Assembly (NCBI RefSeq): GCF_030464885.1
Contig: NZ_JALPRJ010000022.1
Coordinates: forward strand, 58,350-122,349
DNA length: 64,000 nt
Source: Caballeronia sp. SEWSISQ10-4 2
GTDB lineage: Bacteria; Pseudomonadota; Gammaproteobacteria; Burkholderiales; Burkholderiaceae
Reading direction: 5' to 3'
The notes beneath the pieces were generated by a model. It ran no database searches. It worked only from the letters and a program-made list of their open reading frames with translations, and was not told the origin of the DNA. Positions 8,016-14,319 of this stretch are shown one piece after another; position 1 is the stretch's first letter; each line of letters opens with the position of its first letter. Made by a program: the position numbers and the translations under genes.

Positions 8016-10912
8016 TTCGCACTCGCACGGCAACTGCACCAGCATCCGGCGCGCAGCATCGCGCGGCCAAGGCGCCCGAGCGTTGCGGCTGCGGCGGCCA
8101 GGCGCAGCCTTGCAAGGCATGCGCTGCTCCAAGCGGAGAAGCGGCCGCGGTCATCCGCGCCACGCAGGCGTCTCGCGGCCGTGCGCTGGACGAGACGACG
8201 CGGACAACGATGGAACAGCAGTTCAAGCGCGACTTCAGCCGCGTCCGCGTCCATGCCGACGATCATGCCGCCGACGTGGCCCGGGCAGTCCATGCAAATG
8301 CTTTTACGTATGGCGCGAACATCTTCTTTGGCGCGGCGCGGTATCGGCCGCAGACGGCGCGCGGCCGGGCGCTGCTTGCGCATGAACTGACCCACGTCGT
8401 ACAGCAGGCGGGCGCAGCGGCCCGCGATGAACCCGTGATGGAAGCGCCCGGCAGCGCTCACGAGCGCGAGGCGCGCCGCATGGCCGCCGGCCTGCCGACG
8501 GCGATCACGCCGGCGCCTCGGAGGCTCGCGCGCCAGCTTGCCGGGGCCACGGACGAAATAGCAACGGCGCCCGCGCCGTCGAGCGAGCCCATCGTCCTCA
8601 TGACGATCGATCTGGCGACGAAAAAAGTGGCTCTGCACGGCAGGTCGGGACGCCTTTATGAAGGCACCGTCAACACCAATCTCGGCCCAGGGCTGTACCA
8701 CTTGATTCCGCTCATGGCGAGGCATCGATGGAACATTGTGGGCGTCAAGGGCGGGTTGCGATTTGATATCGAACTCAACGGTCCGGACCCGTTCCAGCTC
8801 AAATATGAGCGCCGTGTGCAGCTACAGGTGCTGCCGTCGGCGGCTGCTTCCGCTGACGTGGAATTGCCCCTGTCGATGCGTATCGGACAGATCAACCGCC
8901 TGTTGCAGGAGACCTATCTCGGCGCGACCGATGAAGAGCGGGTGATCGGCCTGATCGAGAGCCTGCCGCTGGAACAGGCCGCCGAAGCGGTCAAGCTGTT
9001 CAACGAGCGGCGCTTCGAAGGCAGGACCACATTCGACGAACTCGATCGCCGTATCACCTTCGGCAACAACCTTCGGCTGCACGAGGCGCTGTCGAAGCTG
9101 CGCATGAAGGCGATGGGCGTCGAGAAGGGCGCTGCCGCGCTCGCCACCGCGCCGATCCTGCCGTGGCACGACGTCATGGGAATTTTCGAGGACAGCGCGA
9201 CTTTCAGTGCCGAAGCCACGCCCGGCGGCAAGATCCGCATCAAGTACCTTGGCGGCACGCGCCTGTTCCACGCAAAGGATTTCGGCACCGAAATCAAGCA
9301 TCTGCCATTCAATCTGCTGGTCGGCGGCCAGGACTACGAGCCCGATCAGGTGCTGATCATCCACGACTACGACCAGGGCCGGTTTGTCCCGGTCGTCGCG
9401 CAGCAACTCGCCGGATACCAGCACGCGGGCATCCGCAAATTCCTGTCCGATGTCGCCACGGTCGCGTCCTTCGCCATCCCCGTCTCGGCGGCGGAGAGCG
9501 CGCTCGCGCGCGCCGCGATCTTCACGTTCGAGCGCATCCTGCCGGCGGCCATGCTGCTCATCGATGAAAACCGGCTGAACATTGTCGCGTGGTGGCCGAA
9601 CTGGGGTCCGAAGATGCTGCGCTACGCGGACCTGATCAAGGTGGGCGTGGCGGCGTACGGCATCGTCCGCTTCGCTGTGTCGGGCTGGCAGATCTTCCAG
9701 GGCCTCAAGAGCGTGCGCGGGGCGCGCGGAGCACTGGAAGGTGCGTCCGCCGATGCCAAGATGGAAGCGCTTGCCGTGCAGCTGGAAAATGAAGCGGACG
9801 GGCTGATCGGAGAAGCGCAGAAGATCCACGACAGTGAGCTGGCTGCCGCAAAGCCGGCAGGCGGCGCAGGCGCGCGCCCGGCGCCCGAGCCGGCCCCGCC
9901 AGCCGTGCATGCGTCAGATCCGGCGCCGCCGCGGCCGCGGCCGCAGGCGGACGCGAAGGGCGCGGCTGCATCCGAAAGAACGCAGGTTCACGCGCCTGAA
10001 ACGCCCGGCGTATCGCAACCTGCGGCCGGCCAGCGTCCGGGTGCCGCGTCCGTCAACAGCGTCAACCCGGAAACCAAGGCGATGCTCGCCAGGAACCCCG
10101 CACTCAAGGAAGCGCTCGAAGCCAACCCCCGTGCGGCCGACCTGCTGAAACTGTGCAAGTCGCTGTGTTACCCGGAGTTTGCAACGCCGGATCAGGCGAT
10201 CCAGCTCGAGCGTGCGCTGGCGAGGGCAGAGAGCCTGGGGTTGTCGATCGACCGCGAAGCGCTGCGCGCGCAATTGCATCGCGCAAAAGATGTGCGTCAG
10301 TTGCAGCGCATGCTTGGCGATATCGAACGGGAGGTCGACCGGACCTATACGCTGGGCCGAGGCATCAGGCAGGACCTGATCGACGCGCAACGCAAGGCCT
10401 CGGCGCGCGGTGCTGCGGCGATGGACGAAGACGGCCTCACCGTGCTCGAACGGGGCCGGCGCACGCAGCGGCTGGCGGAATCGGAGCCGCGGGAGGTGCT
10501 GCGCGGCCAGTTGGGAAAACCGCCAGCGGAAGGCATGCACGCGCACCACATCGTCCCGGAAGCGGAAGGCGGCGCCCGGATGAACTGGCTGCGGCAGGCG
10601 CTGCGCCGCGCCGGCATCGATATCAACGCCCGCGAGAATGGCGTGTATCTCGTGGGCATGGAGACGGTGGCCAATCCGGAAGGCACCATCCCTCACACGA
10701 CCTATCTTCATGCAGGCAATCGCGACGATTATCTGTACACGCTGACACGACGGCTGGCCAACAAAGAGGGGCCGACGCTGCGGGCGGAACTTGCGAAGAT
10801 CAAGCGCGAACTGAGCGAAGGCGATTTCATGTTCCGGACGGCGCCAGATGATTGGCGGCCGGGCGTGCCTGGTTATGAAGCCATCACGCCGCCGCCTGCG
10901 AGGACGCCATGA
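8012..10912 (+). CDS. DUF4157 eCIS core-domain effector with C-terminal AHH nuclease
   Basis: 966 residues starting at ATG 8012 behind CGGAGGA. Layout: a Cys cluster CGCGG...CKAC (residues 25-37, likely zinc-binding); the DUF4157 domain (about 55-135) with metalloprotease-like HELTH at 124-128; a beta segment ATKKVALHG...GLYHLIP typical of eCIS cargo; a helical middle; two hydrophobic stretches near 480-512 and 545-563; a Pro/Ala-rich linker near 610-690; a helical pre-toxin segment; and a C-terminal domain starting near 841 with AHHIVP (844-849), AGIDINARENGVYL, then H-TTYLHAGNRDDY. This last pattern fits the AHH branch of the HNH/EndoVII nuclease superfamily. DUF4157 is a known marker of eCIS-loaded effectors. 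I infer that this is the nuclease cargo. No immunity gene follows. Confidence 0.9.
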   Translation: MIRTRTATAPASGAQHRAAKAPERCGCGGQAQPCKACAAPSGEAAAVIRATQASRGRALDETTRTTMEQQFKRDFSRVRVHADDHAADVARAVHANAFTYGANIFFGAARYRPQTARGRALLAHELTHVVQQAGAAARDEPVMEAPGSAHEREARRMAAGLPTAITPAPRRLARQLAGATDEIATAPAPSSEPIVLMTIDLATKKVALHGRSGRLYEGTVNTNLGPGLYHLIPLMARHRWNIVGVKGGLRFDIELNGPDPFQLKYERRVQLQVLPSAAASADVELPLSMRIGQINRLLQETYLGATDEERVIGLIESLPLEQAAEAVKLFNERRFEGRTTFDELDRRITFGNNLRLHEALSKLRMKAMGVEKGAAALATAPILPWHDVMGIFEDSATFSAEATPGGKIRIKYLGGTRLFHAKDFGTEIKHLPFNLLVGGQDYEPDQVLIIHDYDQGRFVPVVAQQLAGYQHAGIRKFLSDVATVASFAIPVSAAESALARAAIFTFERILPAAMLLIDENRLNIVAWWPNWGPKMLRYADLIKVGVAAYGIVRFAVSGWQIFQGLKSVRGARGALEGASADAKMEALAVQLENEADGLIGEAQKIHDSELAAAKPAGGAGARPAPEPAPPAVHASDPAPPRPRPQADAKGAAASERTQVHAPETPGVSQPAAGQRPGAASVNSVNPETKAMLARNPALKEALEANPRAADLLKLCKSLCYPEFATPDQAIQLERALARAESLGLSIDREALRAQLHRAKDVRQLQRMLGDIEREVDRTYTLGRGIRQDLIDAQRKASARGAAAMDEDGLTVLERGRRTQRLAESEPREVLRGQLGKPPAEGMHAHHIVPEAEGGARMNWLRQALRRAGIDINARENGVYLVGMETVANPEGTIPHTTYLHAGNRDDYLYTLTRRLANKEGPTLRAELAKIKRELSEGDFMFRTAPDDWRPGVPGYEAITPPPARTP

Positions 10913-11571
10913 CCACGCATTCCAACGGCCCGCGACTGCTGAAGGGCGCGATTATCGGCATCGACCTGCTTAATCCGCTCGCGAGCGTGATCATGTTCCA
11001 GTACAACCCGGAGACGCTCACGCGCACGCTGCAGCCGCAAGGCATGACGGGCCAGTCGGGCGATCGCGACGAGGTCATGCGGCTCAAGGGCGCGCCAATC
11101 GAAACCATCAAGGTCGAGGTCGAGATCGACGCCACCGACCAGCTCGAAGCTGGCGACAGCAGCGCGCTGACCTTTGGCATCTACCCGCAGTTGTCGCAAC
11201 TGGAGATGCTGATCTACCCGAAGAGCGCGCTGGTGATCGCGAATACCGTGCTGCTTGCGGCCGGCACCATCGAAATCATTCCGCCGATGGCGCCGTTCAC
11301 GCTCTTCATCTGGGGACTCAAGCGCGTGCTGCCGGTGCGGCTCACGGACCTTAGCGTGACCGAGGACGCGCATGACCCGCAGCTCAATCCGCTGCGCGCG
11401 AAGGCGTCGCTCGGGCTGCGGGTGCTGAGCTACAACGATTTGTCGGTGACCAATCCCGGCTATCACCTGTTCCTCGCGCACCAGATCGTGAAGGAAACGA
11501 TGGCGTCCATCGCGAGCGTCAACAATATCGGCGCCGTGCTGGGCGGCAACACGAGCATCACGCTTCTTTGA
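10909..11571 (+). CDS. CIS tube/LysM adaptor protein (Afp7-like)
   Basis: 220 residues; matches the eCIS family annotated CIS tube protein or LysM peptidoglycan-binding protein (Afp7). Diagnostic parts are VIMFQYNPETLTRTLQPQG near the N-terminus, the segment IKVEVEIDATDQLEAGD, the Pro-rich FTLFIWGLKRVLPVRLTDLSVTEDAHDPQLNPLRAKASLGLRVLS region (quoted in short: PVRLTDLSVTEDAHD) and the closing helix. Such proteins join the hub and the first tube layer and act as a baseplate component. ATGA overlap with the effector gene. Confidence 0.88.
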   Translation: MTTHSNGPRLLKGAIIGIDLLNPLASVIMFQYNPETLTRTLQPQGMTGQSGDRDEVMRLKGAPIETIKVEVEIDATDQLEAGDSSALTFGIYPQLSQLEMLIYPKSALVIANTVLLAAGTIEIIPPMAPFTLFIWGLKRVLPVRLTDLSVTEDAHDPQLNPLRAKASLGLRVLSYNDLSVTNPGYHLFLAHQIVKETMASIASVNNIGAVLGGNTSITLL

Positions 11572-11582
11572 AAGGGCAGACC

Positions 11583-11906
11583 ATGTTCGATCACACCAGT
11601 CGTTACTACGCGCTCCCGACGAGCACCTGGGCCCGCCCGGACGGTCGCGAGATTCCCTATGTGCTGCGCCGTTTTCTGCCGCAGCCGGACAGCCTCGCGC
11701 TGCTGGTCCGCGTGAACGTCACGCAGGGCGACCGCCTCGACCTGATTGCGGCGCGCACGCTGGGCGTGCCGGACCAGTACTGGCAAGTCTGCGACGCCAA
11801 CCACAGGCTGAATCCGTTCGAGCTGACCGGCGACGCCTCAGTCGGCACCACGGTGCGCGTGCCGATGCCACAGACCCCGCCCGTGCAGGGCGCGGCCACG
11901 GGGTGA
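11583..11906 (+). CDS. LysM-like baseplate protein
   Basis: 107 residues starting at ATG 11583, behind AAAGGG. Contains a LysM-like core: LVRVNVTQGDRLDLIAARTLGVPDQYWQVCDAN in which TQGDRLDLIA and the following PDQYWQ-ICDAN-type motif resemble phage tail protein X and LysM folds, then PFELTGDASVGTTVRVPMP. In eCIS loci a small LysM protein next to Afp7 is part of the central baseplate. Alternative start TTG 11568 adds five residues but lacks a better ribosome site. Confidence 0.8.
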   Translation: MFDHTSRYYALPTSTWARPDGREIPYVLRRFLPQPDSLALLVRVNVTQGDRLDLIAARTLGVPDQYWQVCDANHRLNPFELTGDASVGTTVRVPMPQTPPVQGAATG

Positions 11907-11909
11907 GCC

Positions 11910-13067
11910 ATGGACGCGAGTTCTATCGCCGCAAGTCTGCTCGGCACCCGTCTCACGCTCTGGCTCGGACCGACCATCGCGGTGCCTGCGCCGGCGGTGA
12001 TCGTGCAGGCGCTCGCAAGCGTCGAGGTGCGCCTGAGCGACGGCGACTACGACGGCTTCGAGCTCACCTTCACGGTCGGCCGCACCAGCGCGCTTGCGAT
12101 GGACTACACGTTGATGATGAACCCGCTGCTGCGGCCATCGACGCGCGTCGTGATCCAGGTCTGGCTTGGCGTGTTTCCGCAAGTGCTGATCGACGGCTTC
12201 ATCACGGAGAGTTCGCTCAATCCCGGCGACGAACCCGGCAGTTCCACGCTGACCGTGACCGGCCTCGACCTGCGCATGATGATGGACGTGCGGCAGATGT
12301 CGATGTTCTATCCGGCGCAGGCGATGGAAGCGATCATCGAGGAGATCCTGCTGCCTTACATGATGTATCTCGGCATGCCGCCGCAGGTCGAGTCGCCCGA
12401 CCCGAGCGTGCCGCCGCCGAGCGAGTGGATCCCGGTGAAGGCGGACACGGACCTGGTCTACCTGACGCAGCTCGCGCACAAGTACGACTGCGTCTTCTAT
12501 GTCGAACCGACCACCGTGCCGATGATTAACAAGGCGTACTGGGGGCCGGTGGCGAACGTGTCCGTGCCGCAGGCGGCGTTGTCGGTGAACATGGGTCCGG
12601 AGACCAACGCCACGATCCGTTTTCGTTACGACGGCCGTGCGCCGACGCTCGTCAACGGCATGATGCTCGACAAGCGCACGGGCCTCGTGCTGCCTGTCAT
12701 CACCGCGTTCAGCACGCGTATGCCGCTCGCGGTCATGCCGCCGGTCGTCGTGCAGGGCGCGACCATGCGGATGTCGTCGCCGGCCGAGGCGAACAACGTT
12801 GAATACGTCGAGGCTATGCTGCAGGCACAGGCTCAGACCAACCGCTCAAGCTACGCGCTGAAGGCGGAGGGCGAGCTCGACATGCTGCGCTATGGCAACA
12901 TCCTGCGGCCGCGCCGGCTGGTCGGCGTGCGCGGCGCGGGCTACATGTTCGACGGCCTGTACTACGTGAAGGACGTCACGCACACAATCAAAGTGGGTGA
13001 GTACAAGCAGCGCTTCACGCTCACGCGCGACGGCTTTGGTTCCCTGACTCCGGTGGTGCCCACATGA
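11910..13067 (+). CDS. Baseplate hub protein (gp27/VgrG N-terminal-like, Afp8)
   Basis: 385 residues of the phage late control D / gp27-like hub superfamily. Seen: the N-terminal barrel (RLTLWLGPTI, VEVRLSDGDYDGFELTFTVGR), FPQVLIDGFITESSLNPG, the middle region PVKADTDLVYLTQLAHKYDCVFYVEP that is highly characteristic of hub proteins, and the C-terminal DMLRYGNILRPRRLVGVRGAG. The hub forms the trimeric centre of the baseplate between tube and spike. Here hub and spike are separate genes, unlike VgrG where they are fused; the next gene overlaps the stop codon by four bases. Confidence 0.9.
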   Translation: MDASSIAASLLGTRLTLWLGPTIAVPAPAVIVQALASVEVRLSDGDYDGFELTFTVGRTSALAMDYTLMMNPLLRPSTRVVIQVWLGVFPQVLIDGFITESSLNPGDEPGSSTLTVTGLDLRMMMDVRQMSMFYPAQAMEAIIEEILLPYMMYLGMPPQVESPDPSVPPPSEWIPVKADTDLVYLTQLAHKYDCVFYVEPTTVPMINKAYWGPVANVSVPQAALSVNMGPETNATIRFRYDGRAPTLVNGMMLDKRTGLVLPVITAFSTRMPLAVMPPVVVQGATMRMSSPAEANNVEYVEAMLQAQAQTNRSSYALKAEGELDMLRYGNILRPRRLVGVRGAGYMFDGLYYVKDVTHTIKVGEYKQRFTLTRDGFGSLTPVVPT

Positions 13068-13585
13068 AAGAAGTCCAGCGCTACTACGGCAAATACAGAG
13101 GCGTCGTCATACAGCCGGTCGACCCGCAGACGGACGGGCGGATCGTCGCATCGGTGACGGTGGGCGGCGTGCCGTTGCAGGTCGTCGCCGATGCCTGCAT
13201 GGCCTTCGGCGGCCCCGGCATGGGACTGTTCGCCGTGCCGCCGACGCTGTCCGGCGTGTGGATCGAGTTTTTGGAAGGCGACATCAACAAGCCGGTGTGG
13301 TCTGGATGCTGGTGGCCCGAGGGGCAGTTGCAGATATCGCTCGGCATGGCGGCGAAGCTCGCGAGCCTGCCGATCGTGATGCAGTCGATGGCCGGAAACA
13401 GGCTCGTGATCAACACAGTGGGTCCCGATTGCGTTGTGCTCGAGACTGTGGCGGCGGACCTGGGGCCGCGCATTGCGCTGTCGCTGACCGGGATCAAGCT
13501 GTCATTCGGGCCGACGGTGACCATCGAACTGTCAGCCGATGGTGTGAGCATCTGCGGCAAGGCCTTGCAGGTGTTGCCGGTGTAA
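13064..13585 (+). CDS. Spike protein (gp5/VgrG C-terminal-like OB-fold)
   Basis: 173 residues. N-terminal OB-fold of the gp5/VgrG spike: YYGKYRGVVIQPVDPQTDGRIVA, CMAFGGPGMGLFAVPPTLSGVWIEFLEGDINKPVWSGCWWP (GVWIEFLEGDINKPVW is the classic motif). The C-terminal third is a run of short alternating strands (RLVINTVGPDCVVLET, TVTIELSADGVSICG) expected for the triple-stranded beta helix needle. Together with the hub upstream it reconstitutes a VgrG-like unit in two polypeptides. Confidence 0.92.
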   Translation: MKEVQRYYGKYRGVVIQPVDPQTDGRIVASVTVGGVPLQVVADACMAFGGPGMGLFAVPPTLSGVWIEFLEGDINKPVWSGCWWPEGQLQISLGMAAKLASLPIVMQSMAGNRLVINTVGPDCVVLETVAADLGPRIALSLTGIKLSFGPTVTIELSADGVSICGKALQVLPV

Positions 13586-13633
13586 GGCCGGAAGCGGTTA
13601 AAGCGAAAAACCAGCAACCATAGTGAGGACCGT

Positions 13634-13957
13634 ATGCCAGGGTTTCTGTTGCACAGCGGCGCGACGGCGAACTGCACCCATCTCGGTATTGCCACGCCGA
13701 TGCAGGTCAGCACGCAAGTTTTCGTCAGCGGTCAGCCGATCGTCACGCAGGCGTCCACCTACGGCATCGCGGCGTGCCAGTTTCCGACCATGACTTCGGG
13801 CGCGCCGCCGTGCGTCACCGCCAGCTGGGTGAAGGCGGCGACGCAGGTGTTGTCAGACGGCATACCGGTGCTGCTGAGCGACAGCGTGTCGTTGTGCAAG
13901 CCGACGCCCGCGCCGCTCCTTGTTACCGCGACGCAACTGCTTGTGATCGGAACGTGA
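13634..13957 (+). CDS. PAAR-like spike tip protein
   Basis: 107 residues, Gly/Thr/Val-rich with four spaced Cys (TANCTH, AACQFP, PCVTA, LCKP) and short strands such as TPMQVSTQVFVSGQP and ATQVLSDGIPVLLSDS. This fits the PAAR-like tip (Afp10 type) that sharpens the spike and coordinates a metal ion. Position directly after the spike and before gp25 supports the call. The 48-base gap after the spike gene carries a GTGAGG ribosome site. Confidence 0.75.
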   Translation: MPGFLLHSGATANCTHLGIATPMQVSTQVFVSGQPIVTQASTYGIAACQFPTMTSGAPPCVTASWVKAATQVLSDGIPVLLSDSVSLCKPTPAPLLVTATQLLVIGT

Positions 13958-13961
13958 TGCC

Positions 13962-14318
13962 ATGAACCTTGCCTGGCCATTCCGCTTCGATCCGCGCGGG
14001 CGCACCGCCACGGCGACCAATGATGACCACGTGCGCGACATGATCGAACAGATGCTGTTCACCAATCCAGGCGAGCGCGTGAACCTGCCCGACTTCGGTT
14101 CGGGCCTTCAGCAGATGGTGTTTGCGCCGAACAGTCCAGAGCTTGCCGCCGCGCTCCAGTTCACGGTGCAGGCGTCGCTGCAGCGCTGGCTGGGCGATGT
14201 GGTCGAGATCCAGGCGCTGAGCGTGAGCTCCGATGACGCCGCGCTGCGCGTTGATGTGCAGTATCGGATCCGCGACTCGCTGCGCCAGAGCCGCGCGCAA
14301 TTCACCCGGGTGCTCTGA
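13962..14318 (+). CDS. Baseplate wedge protein gp25-like (Afp9)
   Basis: 118 residues of the GPW/gp25 family, also shared with T6SS TssE. Conserved features: RDMIEQMLFTNPGERVNLPDFGSGLQQMVF, where NPGERVNLPDFG is diagnostic, and the following AALQFTVQASLQRWLGDVVEI helix. gp25 initiates sheath polymerisation at the baseplate. Stop is one base before the next ATG. Confidence 0.93.
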   Translation: MNLAWPFRFDPRGRTATATNDDHVRDMIEQMLFTNPGERVNLPDFGSGLQQMVFAPNSPELAAALQFTVQASLQRWLGDVVEIQALSVSSDDAALRVDVQYRIRDSLRQSRAQFTRVL

Positions 14319-14319
14319 C

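Noticed and set aside
6604..8226. Long open frame on the minus strand opposite the AAA+ ATPase gene
   Set aside because: High GC gives long antisense frames; the protein is Arg/Ala-rich with no family resemblance, while the plus strand clearly encodes an AAA+ ATPase.
8380..8400. HELTH as proof of an active protease
   Set aside because: The motif fits DUF4157 domains, but catalytic activity is not established for most members; it is used here only as a marker of eCIS cargo.
10909..11571. Immunity protein for the AHH nuclease
   Set aside because: The gene after the effector is a conserved CIS tube/LysM-adaptor component and is present in eCIS loci with other effectors.
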